A DNA stretch of 64,000 nucleotides from Whitmania pigra (lineage: Eukaryota > Annelida > Clitellata > Hirudinida > Haemopidae), in contig JAJTWR010000479.1 in NCBI GenBank assembly GCA_021613335.1, forward strand, positions 372,001 to 436,000. The letters are read 5' to 3'. The position numbers and the translations under genes are program-made. Positions 36,203-46,074 of this stretch are shown piece after piece. Within the stretch, counting starts at the first letter, position 1. Each line of letters starts with the position of its first letter. Below the pieces are notes generated by a model. The model was not told where the DNA came from, searched no databases, and was given only the letters and a program-made list of their open reading frames with translations.

Positions 36203-37681
36203 ATGAGTCCGTTTATATTGCTTACTTTTTTGCTTGCGTATTTTGCTGTTTTAATAGCTATATCTTATATAACTTCTCGAAACAATTCTGATAACGCCGC
36301 TTTTTTTATCGCTAACCGAAATTCTAAATGGTATTTGGTAGCTTTTGGAATGATTGGCACGGCGCTGTCGGGGGTAACTTTTATTTCTGTTCCGGGCGCG
36401 GTAGGCAAAAGCGAATTTGGTTATTTTCAGTTTGTTTTGGGCAATGCCGTTGGTTTTATCATTATTGCAATGGTACTGCTTCCGCTTTACTATCGGCTAA
36501 ATATTATATCTATTTACAGCTATTTGGAAAGGCGGTTAGGTTATTGGAGTTATAAAAGCGGAGCGATGATTTTTTTGATTTCTCGCACCATCGGCTCCGC
36601 GTTTAGACTGTATCTGGTTGCCATTGTACTGCAAAAATTTATTTTTGACGCCTGGAATGTTCCGTTTTGGCTTACCGTTATCATTTGTTTGGCGTTAATT
36701 TGGCTTTATACGCACAAAGGGGGGTTAAAAACCATTATTATAACCGATACTTTGCAAACGGTTTTTTTATTGTTCTCTGTTGTATTATCTATTATTTTCA
36801 TTTCAAAATCATTGCATTTAGATGTTGCAGACGCTTTTCAGGCCATCAAAAACAGCAGTTATTCTAAAATATTCTTCTGGGAAAATTTTATGGGCAGCAA
36901 ATTGCATTTTATCAAACAATTTTTGGGCGGCGTTTTTGTAACCATTGCCATGACCGGGCTTGATCAGGATTTGATGCAAAAAAACCTGAGTATGAAAACC
37001 ATCGGCGAAGCTCAAAAAAACATGTTTACGTTTACCGCTGTGTTTGTGATAATGAATATCTTCTTTCTAAGCGTAGGAGCTTTGCTTTACTTATATGCCT
37101 TTAGAAATCAGATTGATGTTAACGCTTTAGCAACCCCGGATCACCTTTATCCCGAAATAGCCCTTAATCATCTTAACATGATTCCGGGAATTATTTTTAT
37201 GTTAGGATTAACCGCTGCTACTTTCGCTACCACAGATTCGGCCTTAACGGCTTTAACTACCTCGTTTTGCGTAGATTTTCTTCATTTTGATAAAAAAACA
37301 GACCAAAACGACGCAAAACTGCTGAAAGCACGCCATCGCGTTCATATCGCATTTTCATTGCTGATGATTATGGTTATCATGATTTTTAAAATGATTAATG
37401 ACGATTCTGTAGTAAATGCCATTTTTAAAGCGGCAGGATATACCTATGGCCCTTTGTTGGGTTTGTTTGCCTTTGGGATGTTTACCCGTAAAGCAGCGAC
37501 CGACAAACTGACGCCATACATTTGTATTTTATCTCCTATTTTATGTTTTATTATTGATAAAAACATGTTTAACTGCTTTGGTTATGCTTTAGGATTCGAA
37601 CTGATTATTTTTAATGGACTTATTACCTTTATTTTGCTTTTGGCAACAGGAAAAATATCGCAGATACAAACTAAATTTTAG
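36203..37681 (+). CDS. sodium:solute symporter (SSS family)
   Basis: The 492-residue inner-membrane transporter has about 13 hydrophobic helices. Typical SSS segments are the start FLLAYFAVLIAISYITSRNNSDNAAFF, GTALSGVTFISVPG and DSALTALTTSFCVDF near the fifth-last helix. Solute is not predictable; Bacteroidota members of this type often sit near sugar or sialic acid genes, but none is here. I chose the ATG at 36203 over a TTG 21 bases earlier. The LOG-family gene begins 6 bases after the stop, so the two are one operon. Confidence 0.92.
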   Translation: MSPFILLTFLLAYFAVLIAISYITSRNNSDNAAFFIANRNSKWYLVAFGMIGTALSGVTFISVPGAVGKSEFGYFQFVLGNAVGFIIIAMVLLPLYYRLNIISIYSYLERRLGYWSYKSGAMIFLISRTIGSAFRLYLVAIVLQKFIFDAWNVPFWLTVIICLALIWLYTHKGGLKTIIITDTLQTVFLLFSVVLSIIFISKSLHLDVADAFQAIKNSSYSKIFFWENFMGSKLHFIKQFLGGVFVTIAMTGLDQDLMQKNLSMKTIGEAQKNMFTFTAVFVIMNIFFLSVGALLYLYAFRNQIDVNALATPDHLYPEIALNHLNMIPGIIFMLGLTAATFATTDSALTALTTSFCVDFLHFDKKTDQNDAKLLKARHRVHIAFSLLMIMVIMIFKMINDDSVVNAIFKAAGYTYGPLLGLFAFGMFTRKAATDKLTPYICILSPILCFIIDKNMFNCFGYALGFELIIFNGLITFILLLATGKISQIQTKF

Positions 37682-37687
37682 AACAAG

Positions 37688-38395
37688 ATGACTGCAGAAG
37701 AAAAAATTAGAAACGCATTTGCGAACAAAGACTGGCAGGAAATTAAAGTAACCGATAGTTGGCAGATTTTTAAAATCATGGCTGAGTTTGTAGATGGATT
37801 TGAGAAACTGGCAAAAATTGGCCCTTGCGTAAGTATTTTCGGTTCGGCGCGCACTCCCCAAACCAATCCTTATTATCAAACTGCGGTTGAATGCGCCCGG
37901 TTACTTATAGAAAAAGGGTATGGGATAATTACCGGCGGAGGGCCTGGTATTATGGAGGCAGCAAATAAAGGCGCATATTTAAATGGCGGTAAATCAGTAG
38001 GTTTAAATATCGATTTACCTTTTGAGCAATTTCATAATAAATACATTGACAACAACAAATTATTGGAGTTTGATTATTTCTTTGTACGCAAAGTAATGTT
38101 TATGAAATACTCTCAAGGCTTTATTATTTTACCCGGCGGAATGGGCACTATGGATGAGCTTTTCGAAGCCATAACGTTGATACAAACCGGTAAAATTGCC
38201 CGCTTTCCAATTGTGCTGGTAGGCAAGTCTTATTGGGGCGGTTTGCTAAGATGGATAAAAAATACCATGCTTGAAAAAGAACATAATATTCATTCTGAAG
38301 ACTTAAATCTTTTCCGTTTGGTAGACACAGCCGAAGAAGCCGTGGAACACATTTTTAGGTTCTACAACAAGTATGTGTTGAAACCAAATTTTTAA
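37688..38395 (+). CDS. LOG family protein (TIGR00730-type, Rossmann fold)
   Basis: The 235-residue protein carries the LOG signature ILPGGMGTMDELFEA, and VSIFGSARTPQTNPYY with GGGPGIMEAANKGAY for nucleotide binding. LOG proteins release free bases from nucleoside 5'-monophosphates (phosphoribohydrolases). They are often mis-called lysine decarboxylases because of the PGGxGT motif. It is the second gene of an operon with the symporter. Its stop is directly followed by the decayed IS region. Confidence 0.9.
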   Translation: MTAEEKIRNAFANKDWQEIKVTDSWQIFKIMAEFVDGFEKLAKIGPCVSIFGSARTPQTNPYYQTAVECARLLIEKGYGIITGGGPGIMEAANKGAYLNGGKSVGLNIDLPFEQFHNKYIDNNKLLEFDYFFVRKVMFMKYSQGFIILPGGMGTMDELFEAITLIQTGKIARFPIVLVGKSYWGGLLRWIKNTMLEKEHNIHSEDLNLFRLVDTAEEAVEHIFRFYNKYVLKPNF

Positions 38396-38424
38396 AAATG
38401 GACGCTAAACATAGCATGAACAGA

Positions 38425-38622
38425 TTATAATAACAATTCGAAATCCTTGCTTTGGGAAGCGTAAGTTTCTCGTCCATGAGAAGATTCGTTCTGTACCATC
38501 CGCCATTGACAACCCCTTTTGGGCAAATAAAATAAGGTATCAAAAATAGCCTCCAGATCATGTTTATCCTTTCGGTTTGTTTTTCCAAGATGTTTTTCCA
38601 TCTTTTGCCATTGAAAGTTTAC
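38425..38622 (-). pseudogene. IS5-like transposase, N-terminal remnant
   Basis: Read leftwards from 38622, a 65-residue open stretch contains KHDLEAIF, LFYLPKRGCQWRM and ETYASQSKDF. This is the pattern of the N-terminal DUF4096-type domain of IS5-group transposases (R-x-K-H-x-L-x-x-I-x-x-x-L-x-Y-x-x-x-x-G-C-Q-W-R-M). The residues just upstream (RLSKLS) lie in another frame, so at least one frameshift has occurred near 38610-38620. The catalytic DDE region is absent. It is too short and broken to be functional. Confidence 0.75.
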
Positions 38623-38733
38623 TTAGTCTGTGTGGTTTTATTAATTTTTTGTAGAAAATCAAACCGATGATTTTTACAACAATTTCGGTGCCTTCTTTTA
38701 TAAAATCTCAACAAATCATTTTTAAACAGTTTC
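38425..38733 (-). mobile_element. decayed IS5-like element with one surviving end
   Basis: The surviving end is at 38733, where the minus strand begins GAAACTGTTTAAA, the same 13 bases that bound the MITE at 26428-26588. Between this end and the transposase remnant lies the 79-base stretch shared with the MITE. The other end is missing: the remnant stops just short of the LOG gene stop at 38395. The whole gap 38396-38763 (368 bases) is therefore largely IS debris. Confidence 0.75.
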
Positions 38734-38763
38734 ATTGAAAATTCAATAAAAACCCAATAGCAT

Positions 38764-40167
38764 TTAATTGTTTGAGTCTTTTATTTTTTCTATGACGTCC
38801 TGTATGTTTTGTTCAATATTTGAAAGGAAATTATAACCGGTTGCTTTTTCTATATCTCGTACGGTTACCAGATATTGGTGCCAGTCTGAATTAATGTTAT
38901 TGCTATTGGGCGTATCAACTGCTATAACTCTGGTATTGGTTGTTACTCTGGATATATCGTTATCTCCTGCCGGAAGTATAACGGCTATTTTCCAAATATT
39001 TGACGGAACATTAATTTTTCCATTGTTAATGGTATTTACTACCGATGCGCTGGCCGAACCTATACCCCCTGTTCCGTAATTTCCCATGATAATGTAAATT
39101 TCATTGTCTTCTCTTGCTAACTTACGCAAGTATTTTTCTAATGCCCCCCATGTTTTTTGGTTGTTGTTGGGAGCCTGCGGTATCATGTTGGTCATTAGAA
39201 AGGTTGACGAATTAGCTTCTGTCGAACTGGTACGGTCTGCGCTTGGGCAATTATGCCCGCGATCAAAACCCGAATCCGAATAATCGTCGCTTTGTACCTG
39301 ATACCATCCTGAAGGCAACATTGTAAACGAGGTATAATTATTTTGACGGCGCGCTTCACCGGTTATATTGCTTGCATCTAAATGCCAGCTAATCCAATTT
39401 GGATGGCCTTTAGACCTGCTGTAACTTTCGGTATAATATTGCTGATCAATCAAATAATTTTCCTGCATAGAAACGGCAGTTTGCGCATTAGAAGGGTTAC
39501 CCATTAACAGATTTGAATTATCTCCCGATGCGGGTTGCTTATCTGCGTTTTTGGTTGGCGTATTGCTCTTAACGATAATTTCTGGATCTCCGATTCCTGT
39601 AAAAGTTATATCGTCTAAATTTATCCGGCTTGTTTCTGATTTTTTGATTTGAAAGCGAACTTTTCCAGACACATTTATTTTAAAAGTTTCTTCAGTTAGC
39701 GCATTACTGCTTGTTGTTACATCGCTTCCCAGTTGTGCGTATGTTTTACCGCCATCGGTTGACATCAATAATTGCCAAACAGAATTTTCATCTTTACCAA
39801 ATTTAGCGTGTTTTACACTTAAAGAATTCAGCCCGGCAATATCAAAATTCATAGCTATAAATCCGTTACGCAAACGAACGGATTTAAAATTGTTTTTTGC
39901 ATCCCCATCAATCGTTCCGATAAGCGCATCGTTAAAAGTCCATTTGCCGGTCGATAGTAGAATTTGGTCACTGGCGTAACCTTTTTTGTCGCCATCCTCA
40001 AAGTTTTCGATAATGGTATATGGTTTTGACGCTCCCGGTTTAGTTATTTCTGTTTCTGAGTTAGGCTTAACGCTTATGTTTGTTTTTTTTGAACAGGCAG
40101 TTAAACATAGCGCCGCCGATGAAAAAAAGAAAATCTTTTTTATTATTTTTATTGAATGTATTTTCAT
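38764..40167 (-). CDS. secreted lipoprotein DNA/RNA non-specific endonuclease
   Basis: The 467-residue protein has a lipoprotein signal ending LCLTAC. Residues about 50-200 form a beta-rich module (IIENFEDGDKKGYASD; QLLMSTDGGKTYAQLGSDV) like those joined to other Bacteroidota secreted proteins. The NUC1 nuclease domain (about 235-460) has HPNWISWHLD, the catalytic FDRGHNCPSADRT and FLMTNMIPQAPNNNQKTW. The DRGH His is the general base of this family. It is probably exported to the cell surface for nucleic acid scavenging. No inhibitor gene adjoins it. Confidence 0.92.
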   Translation of the reverse strand: MKIHSIKIIKKIFFFSSAALCLTACSKKTNISVKPNSETEITKPGASKPYTIIENFEDGDKKGYASDQILLSTGKWTFNDALIGTIDGDAKNNFKSVRLRNGFIAMNFDIAGLNSLSVKHAKFGKDENSVWQLLMSTDGGKTYAQLGSDVTTSSNALTEETFKINVSGKVRFQIKKSETSRINLDDITFTGIGDPEIIVKSNTPTKNADKQPASGDNSNLLMGNPSNAQTAVSMQENYLIDQQYYTESYSRSKGHPNWISWHLDASNITGEARRQNNYTSFTMLPSGWYQVQSDDYSDSGFDRGHNCPSADRTSSTEANSSTFLMTNMIPQAPNNNQKTWGALEKYLRKLAREDNEIYIIMGNYGTGGIGSASASVVNTINNGKINVPSNIWKIAVILPAGDNDISRVTTNTRVIAVDTPNSNNINSDWHQYLVTVRDIEKATGYNFLSNIEQNIQDVIEKIKDSNN

Positions 40168-40756
40168 TTTTTAGAGAGTTTACGCGTTTGGTTTTTTGTA
40201 TTTTGCAAATAATCTTTGATTCGCTTGCAAAAATGGCGTTATCAAATATTTTTATTGTTAAGCTAATATTAAAAAATACGCCTGTAATAAAAATTGTTTA
40301 AACGCTTCGGCGGGCATCCGTAAAACCGCTTGAAATTTTTGTCTTTGTATTATTTTTGTATTAAAAATAGCAATGATTTTGGGCGCGGGAAAGAAGATTT
40401 GTAAAAATTTAAATTTCAAAGAGCTTTGTAAAGCGTATTTTTAATAAAATTAGCAGTAGAAACATTTTATATGTAGGTTAAATCTGCGTTTTTGATAATT
40501 ACCGCAAAGAAATGTTTTTCGGCAAAATAGATTCGGAAACATATATTTAAAGAATAATTGAGCTTAATGAAGATTGTTTTAGGGAAAAATCACCAAAACA
40601 GACGCAAAGCGGAAAGAACAAAGACAGGAAAGCAGCGTTTGGGCGTAAAGGCAAAAATTCGATCGGTAATTATGCCTAAAAGTAATTTCAATTATTGAAA
40701 AGCGTTTTAAGCTTTCATAGAGGTTCGCTTTTAATTTTGATTACATTAATGTAAAA
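40168..40756. other. 589-base gap, no gene seen
   Basis: The gap holds the upstream region of the nuclease gene and the 3' side of clpB. AAAAGCG and CGCTTTT near 40697-40735 form a long-loop inverted repeat that may help end clpB transcription. I looked for RNase P RNA, tmRNA and SRP RNA signatures and found none. Confidence 0.5.
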
Positions 40757-43366
40757 TTAATTTGCGGTTGTATTTTTGTTGTTCAGGAAAACAAATTTAT
40801 GGTCAAACATATCTAATTTTATTTTGCTGTTCTTATCAATTTCACCGGCAAGAATAGATTTAGACAGTTCATTCAAAATTCTTTTTTGGATTACGCGTTT
40901 TAACGGGCGGGCGCCAAATTGAGGGTCAAAACCCAATTCGGTTAGCCAATCCAACGCTTCTTGGCTGGCGTCCAGTTGAATTCCCATTTCGGCCAAAGTA
41001 CGTTGTAATTGGTTAAATTGTAAATTTACAATTTCTTTAATTTCGTTTCGGTTTAGCGGCGTAAACATAATAAGTTCGTCAATTCTGTTTAAGAATTCGG
41101 GTCTGATGGTTTGTTTTAACAATTCGAACAATTTATTTTTGGTTTTCGCTATGATTTGATCATGGTTGGTTTCGTTTAAATTTTGGAAATTTTCTTGAAT
41201 TAAATGAGAACCTATGTTTGAAGTCATGATGATGATTGTGTTTTTGAAATTTACCACCCTGCCTTTATTGTCGGTTAAACGACCATCGTCAAGCACTTGA
41301 AGTAAGAGGTTGAATACGTCCGGATGCGCTTTTTCAATCTCGTCCAGCAGCACCACAGAGTATGGTTTACGGCGTACCGCTTCTGTTAATTGACCGCCTT
41401 CATCATAGCCTACGTATCCGGGAGGGGCGCCAATGAGTCTTGATACGGCGTGGCGTTCCTGATATTCGCTCATGTCAATTCTGGTCATGGCATTTTCGTT
41501 ATTAAACAAAAATTCTGCTAATGCTTTGGCCAATTCGGTTTTACCAACTCCTGTGGTGCCTAAGAAAATGAATGAACCTATAGGTTTGTGTTTATCTTGC
41601 AAACCGGCCCTAGAACGGCGGATGGCATCAGAAATAGCTCCTATTGCCTCGTTTTGGCCGGCAACACGTTTATGTAATTCGTTTTCTAAGTGCAGTAGTT
41701 TTTCGCGCTCGCTGGTTACCAATTTGGTTACCGGAATGCCGGTCCAGCGGGCTACCACGTCTGCAATATCATCGGCAGTAACCTCTTCTTTAAGCATCCT
41801 GCTATCGCTTTGTTTGCTTTCTAAATCGGCTTTTAGCTGTTTTACTTTATCTTCTGCTTCTTTAATTTTACCGTAACGAATTTCGGCCACGCGGCCATAA
41901 TCTCCGGCCCGTTCGGCTTGTTGGGCTTCCAATTTAAATTGCTCAATTTGTTCTACTTGTAAGTTTATAGCGTCTACCAAATCTTTTTCGGCATGCCATT
42001 TGGCTTTAAAATCATCGCGTTCAGCGCTTAAGTTAGCAATCTCTTTAGATAGTTCTTCAACTTTGCGGGTATCTTTTTCGCGTTTAATGGCTTCTCGTTC
42101 AATTTCTAAACGCATGATTTCGCGCTCTAAGGCATCTACGTTTTCAGGAACGCTATCCATTTCCATTCGCAATTTAGAGGCGGCTTCGTCCATTAAATCA
42201 ATAGCTTTATCCGGTAAAAAACGGTCGGCAATGTATCGTTGACTCATTTCAACTGCCGCAATAATGGCCTCGTCTTTAATGGTTACTTTATGATGGGTTT
42301 CATAACGTTCTTTTAAACCGCGCAAAATGGAAATAGCATCTTGGGTATCCGGTTCGTTGACCATTACTTTTTGGAAACGGCGCTCTAAGGCTTTATCTTT
42401 TTCTAAATATTTTTGATATTCATCTAAAGTAGTTGCGCCGATTGCTCTTAGTTCGCCGCGCGACAAGGCCGGTTTTAAGATATTGGCGGCATCCATAGCT
42501 CCTTCGCCGCCGCCGGCGCCCACCAAGGTGTGTATCTCATCGATAAATAATATGATATCTCCATCGCTTTGGGTAACTTTTTTAACAACTGCTTTTAATC
42601 GTTCTTCAAATTCGCCTTTGTATTTGGCGCCGGCGATTAATGCGCCCATATCTAAAGAATAAACCGTTTTGTTTTTCAGATTTTCCGGAACATCGCCTTT
42701 GATAATTCTAAAGGCAATTCCTTCGGCTATAGCGGTTTTTCCTACGCCGGGCTCCCCAATTAAAATGGGATTGTTTTTGGTACGACGAGATAAAATTTGA
42801 ATTACCCGACGAATTTCTTCATCACGACCAATAACGGGGTCTAACTTACCGCTTTCGGCATATTTATTTAAGTTGCGGGCATATTTGTCTAAAGCCTGAT
42901 AACCGGCTTCGGCATTTTGGTCTGTTACCCGGCTGTCGCCCCTTAAATCGGCAATTGCCTTTTTAAGGTCTTTTTCATTTACTCCCTGTTCTTTTAAAAG
43001 TTTTGCTGTTGCATCGTTTCCTGCTAAAATTCCTAAAAGAATGTGTCCTACATCTACAAAATCATCTTTAAATTCTTTTAAGTACGATTGGGCTTTTTGC
43101 AATGCGGCGTTGGCGTTGGCAGAAAGATAAATATTGCCGCCTGAAACTTTTGGAAGTTTTTCAATGGCTGAGGTTAAATGATTGTTTAATGTATTTATGC
43201 GAACGTTAAGTTTCTTTAAAACATAAGAAACCACGTTTTCATCAACAGAGACCAATCCTTTTAAAAGATGCGAAGTTTCAATAGCCTGTTGTTGATTGCC
43301 TTGAGTTATCTCGGAAGCTTTTTGAATGGCTTCTTGAGCCTTGATTGTAAAATTGTTGAAGTTCAT
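40757..43366 (-). CDS. clpB: ATP-dependent disaggregase ClpB
   Basis: The 869-residue hexameric chaperone resolves protein aggregates with DnaK. It has the N domain (1-145), the first AAA+ domain with Walker [14 protein letters not shown] and Walker [13 protein letters not shown], and the coiled-coil M domain (about 405-530). The second AAA+ domain has [13 protein letters not shown] and [11 protein letters not shown]. The M domain and the lack of an IGF/ClpP-binding loop separate it from ClpA/ClpC. Length is standard. It is monocistronic, and no heat-shock promoter was recognised. Confidence 0.98.
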   Translation of the reverse strand: MNFNNFTIKAQEAIQKASEITQGNQQQAIETSHLLKGLVSVDENVVSYVLKKLNVRINTLNNHLTSAIEKLPKVSGGNIYLSANANAALQKAQSYLKEFKDDFVDVGHILLGILAGNDATAKLLKEQGVNEKDLKKAIADLRGDSRVTDQNAEAGYQALDKYARNLNKYAESGKLDPVIGRDEEIRRVIQILSRRTKNNPILIGEPGVGKTAIAEGIAFRIIKGDVPENLKNKTVYSLDMGALIAGAKYKGEFEERLKAVVKKVTQSDGDIILFIDEIHTLVGAGGGEGAMDAANILKPALSRGELRAIGATTLDEYQKYLEKDKALERRFQKVMVNEPDTQDAISILRGLKERYETHHKVTIKDEAIIAAVEMSQRYIADRFLPDKAIDLMDEAASKLRMEMDSVPENVDALEREIMRLEIEREAIKREKDTRKVEELSKEIANLSAERDDFKAKWHAEKDLVDAINLQVEQIEQFKLEAQQAERAGDYGRVAEIRYGKIKEAEDKVKQLKADLESKQSDSRMLKEEVTADDIADVVARWTGIPVTKLVTSEREKLLHLENELHKRVAGQNEAIGAISDAIRRSRAGLQDKHKPIGSFIFLGTTGVGKTELAKALAEFLFNNENAMTRIDMSEYQERHAVSRLIGAPPGYVGYDEGGQLTEAVRRKPYSVVLLDEIEKAHPDVFNLLLQVLDDGRLTDNKGRVVNFKNTIIIMTSNIGSHLIQENFQNLNETNHDQIIAKTKNKLFELLKQTIRPEFLNRIDELIMFTPLNRNEIKEIVNLQFNQLQRTLAEMGIQLDASQEALDWLTELGFDPQFGARPLKRVIQKRILNELSKSILAGEIDKNSKIKLDMFDHKFVFLNNKNTTAN

Positions 43367-43559
43367 ATCCGGCTTTGGTCAAAACAAATGCCATTAGGTT
43401 TTAATTTTAACAATCAGAAAATTTGTCGGTATATTTTTATGTTATATGACTAAATTTTTGATAATTAGTGTTTTGTACTGAAAAAATGGCGTAAATTTTT
43501 TGCCTTTATTTGAAAAAGAAAAATTAAAATAAGGGACGCTTTATCATTCGGTTTTTACG

Positions 43560-43958
43560 CTAACCCAAAATCTCTTTTAATTTTTTGGTTTGATGATCTG
43601 CCAGTTTTTGTAATGGGGCGACGGCAATCATTTTCATCATCATATTTAAATCAGCAGAAATGGTATGCTTGGCTATGGCGCCTCCGTTGTTATTGTCTTC
43701 CACTGTCCATTTCAGTTCTATATCAAAAGGCGCTTTTTCAGAAGGAACGGCTTTTAATTCTTTGTTTTCGATGCACTCGGAAATTTTGATGGTTAATTTT
43801 GCCATGTTTTGAATAGTGAAACTGGCTTGGTTTTCGGTAGACGACCAATTGTAAATATTATCGGGCATTAATTGTTGGTGGTTTTTTAGGTTGGCTAAAA
43901 ATTTAAACACCTGGTTAACAGGTAAGTTAATGTGAGTTAAGCTTTCTATAATAGTCAT
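43560..43958 (-). CDS. SRPBCC (START-like) domain protein
   Basis: The 132-residue protein has the helix-grip start ESLTHINLPVNQVFKFLANLKNHQQLMPDNI and a C-terminal helix KMIAVAPLQKLADHQTKKLKEIL, as in polyketide-cyclase/dehydrase-like SRPBCC proteins with a hydrophobic ligand cavity. Function is unknown. It lies 12 bases after pyrE on the same strand, so it is translated from the pyrE transcript; this pairing recurs in Bacteroidota. Confidence 0.82.
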   Translation of the reverse strand: MTIIESLTHINLPVNQVFKFLANLKNHQQLMPDNIYNWSSTENQASFTIQNMAKLTIKISECIENKELKAVPSEKAPFDIELKWTVEDNNNGGAIAKHTISADLNMMMKMIAVAPLQKLADHQTKKLKEILG

Positions 43959-43970
43959 AGCTGAGGGGGT

Positions 43971-44627
43971 TTACGCTGGCTTTGATTTAATGTCCCACTT
44001 TGAGGGATTTTCTCGCCATTTGTTAAGTATTTCAATATCTGATTTGGCAATAAATCCGTACTCTGCGGCATACTCAATTAAGGCAGCATAGTTAGATAAG
44101 GTTAAATATTTGCATTTTGCAGAAGCGAAATTTTCTTCAGCAACGTTAAAACTATAGCTGAAAATTGCCGCCAAGCCTGTTACCAAAAGTCCGGCTTGTT
44201 GCAAAGCTCTTATCGCTTGTAAGCTGCTTTTACCGGTTGAAATTATATCTTCAATTACTACCGCGCGCCGTTCTTTAATTACTTCTCCTTCAATTAAACT
44301 GCCGGTTCCGTGGTCTTTTGGTTTTAAGCGTACATATATAAAAGGGAGGCCAAGCTCTTGGGCCACCAGTACGCCTTGGGGAATACCGGCGGTAGCTACG
44401 CCGGCAATCATATCTACAACTCCATATTCTTCTTGTATTAATTGAGCCAACTTTTGACGAATGTAGGTTCTGATAGGAGGGTGCGAAAGCGTTATCCGAC
44501 TATCACAATAAATGGGCGCTTTCCATCCTGAAGCCCATGTAAAGGGGTTGTTTGGTTGTAATTTTATTGCTTTAATTTGTAATAGAAATTCAGCTACTTT
44601 TAGTTCTGTTTCTTTTTTATTAAACAT
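43971..44627 (-). CDS. pyrE: orotate phosphoribosyltransferase
   Basis: The 218-residue enzyme joins orotate to PRPP to form OMP in pyrimidine synthesis. The PRPP-binding motif is RRAVVIEDIISTGKSSL. The catalytic loop region (RLKPKDHGTGSLIEGE) and the N-terminal FTWASGWKAPIYCDSR are typical. Its ATG (44627-44625) overlaps the ATG of the divergent NUDIX gene (44626-44628) within a single CATG, so its promoter must lie inside the NUDIX coding region. Confidence 0.96.
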   Translation of the reverse strand: MFNKKETELKVAEFLLQIKAIKLQPNNPFTWASGWKAPIYCDSRITLSHPPIRTYIRQKLAQLIQEEYGVVDMIAGVATAGIPQGVLVAQELGLPFIYVRLKPKDHGTGSLIEGEVIKERRAVVIEDIISTGKSSLQAIRALQQAGLLVTGLAAIFSYSFNVAEENFASAKCKYLTLSNYAALIEYAAEYGFIAKSDIEILNKWRENPSKWDIKSKPA

Positions 44628-45234
44628 GGCACAAAGCTACACAATTTATATTAACGATTACAGCTTGTTGATAACCGAACAAGGTAAAAAAATAAGCGAA
44701 AAGTACCGACAAATATCATCGTTGGATTTTGATATGGTTATGTTTTACAAAAACATTAAAAAATACAAGCAAAAGCATTTTTGCATTATTTGTAACAACG
44801 CAAAAGCGTTTTTCAAATTCATTAAAAAAAATTTAACTGTTGTAAAAGCCGCAGGCGGTTTGGTAGAAAATAACAAAGGAGAATATCTGTTCATTTACAG
44901 AAATAAAAAATGGGATTTACCAAAGGGAAAGGTGGAAAAGGACGAAAAGATGAAACAAGCCGCCGTTAGGGAAGTAGAAGAAGAGTGCGGCATTGAGATA
45001 AGTGAGCGCAATGCATTGATTTGTAAAACCTACCACATTTACGAAATGGCCGGCGAGGTGGTTTTAAAACATACTAATTGGTATAAAATGAAGGTTAAAG
45101 GTTCGGTAAAATTAGTTCCCCAAGTAGCCGAAGGCATTATGCGGGCCGTTTGGGTTTCGCCGGAAGAGATGAGAAGCAAAATGAAAAATACCTATCCGCT
45201 GATAAAGGAGGTTATTGCAAAAAACAAAGAATAA
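44626..45234 (+). CDS. NUDIX hydrolase
   Basis: The 202-residue protein has a 65-residue N-terminal region (SYTIYINDYSLLITEQG) typical of a Bacteroidota NUDIX subgroup. The Nudix box follows: GKVEKDEKMKQAAVREVEEE then CGI, fitting G-x5-E-x7-R-E-x-x-E-E-x-G. Substrate is unknown. I chose the ATG at 44626 because homologous proteins begin with this IYIND segment; the frame extends further upstream only across pyrE. The start codon overlaps that of pyrE on the other strand. Confidence 0.88.
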   Translation: MAQSYTIYINDYSLLITEQGKKISEKYRQISSLDFDMVMFYKNIKKYKQKHFCIICNNAKAFFKFIKKNLTVVKAAGGLVENNKGEYLFIYRNKKWDLPKGKVEKDEKMKQAAVREVEEECGIEISERNALICKTYHIYEMAGEVVLKHTNWYKMKVKGSVKLVPQVAEGIMRAVWVSPEEMRSKMKNTYPLIKEVIAKNKE

Positions 45235-45259
45235 GTTTTACACGCTTTAATAAATTAGT

Positions 45260-45727
45260 TTAACTCTTAAAAAAAGAAATGGCTTCTTTGGGTATAAAAG
45301 GGCTTATATCGCCTTTGTTTCTTAAGATATCTCTAACAATGGTGGAGCTAATGGCTGAATACTCCGGTCTGCTAAGTAACAGAATAGTTTCTACCTCAGG
45401 CATCATGGTTTGATTAATTTGAGCAATGGCTCTTTCGTATTCAAAGTCTGACGCAGTTCTAATGCCTCTAACCATATATTTGGCTTTTATTTTCTTGCAA
45501 AAATCAATCGTTAAACCTTTGTAGAGTTGCACCTCAACCTTGTTATTATTAGCGAATAAACTTTTTACAATTTCTTCTCTTTTTTTCCCTGAGAGGTAAT
45601 TTTGTTTTGAACTGTTTAAACCAATTCCTACCACAATTTTATCAAATAGCGGCAAGGCTCTTTCTAAAATATCAACATGGGCAATTGTTATGGGGTCAAA
45701 AGAACCGGGTAAGAGTGCAATTTTCAT
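45260..45727 (-). CDS. coaD: phosphopantetheine adenylyltransferase
   Basis: The 155-residue enzyme catalyses the penultimate step of coenzyme A synthesis. The nucleotidyl-transferase motif is GSFDPITIAHVDIL, with GIGLNSSKQNYLS, YMVRGIRTASDFEYE and the closing SRPEYSAISSTIVRDI. Length matches the family. It converges on the NUDIX gene 25 bases away. Confidence 0.96.
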   Translation of the reverse strand: MKIALLPGSFDPITIAHVDILERALPLFDKIVVGIGLNSSKQNYLSGKKREEIVKSLFANNNKVEVQLYKGLTIDFCKKIKAKYMVRGIRTASDFEYERAIAQINQTMMPEVETILLLSRPEYSAISSTIVRDILRNKGDISPFIPKEAISFFKS

Positions 45728-46074
45728 GGTTTAAAATTTAATTTATGGCGTTTTTAACAGTTTTATTGATGTTTTTTAAATAGGTATAAATTTGGCGTAA
45801 ATATTTTAGCTATTTTTAAAAGCCGTTAACATTTACTGTCTTATTTATGCATAGTTTCGCTTTAAAAGGAGTGTTTGCCGGCCATTTCATCATTTTAAAA
45901 ATGGATTTTGTACCAGGAGCCTTATCGGATAACTTTAATTGTGTAATGCGTTTAAATTTCATAACGTATTGTCGGGGGCTCATTTGGTTTCATTGACCCT
46001 GATGCCGCCCAAGCGGGGTTGTATTGATTTCTTTTTGACCCTTATTTGATCTACATAAATAAATCTGCTCAATT
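45728..46074. other. 347-base gap, no convincing gene
   Basis: Between coaD and rsmD (both leftward) two short minus-strand frames of 32 and about 49 codons exist, the first overlapping the rsmD stop as ATGA. They resemble no family and are not called. Confidence 0.45.

Noticed and set aside
37688..38395. Reading the PGGxGT protein as lysine decarboxylase.
   Set aside because: The motif belongs to LOG phosphoribohydrolases; the PLP fold of lysine decarboxylase is absent.
40314..40325. GCATCCGTAAAA shared with the right part of the MITE (26549-26560).
   Set aside because: Twelve bases only, and the flanks do not align; probably chance or too decayed to claim.
40168..40756. Long gap considered for RNase P RNA, tmRNA or 6S RNA.
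   Set aside because: None of the conserved core sequences was found on either strand.
45609..45622. GAACTGTTTAAACC inside coaD, similar to the MITE inverted repeat.
   Set aside because: It lies within a conserved, intact gene and has no further similarity to the element.
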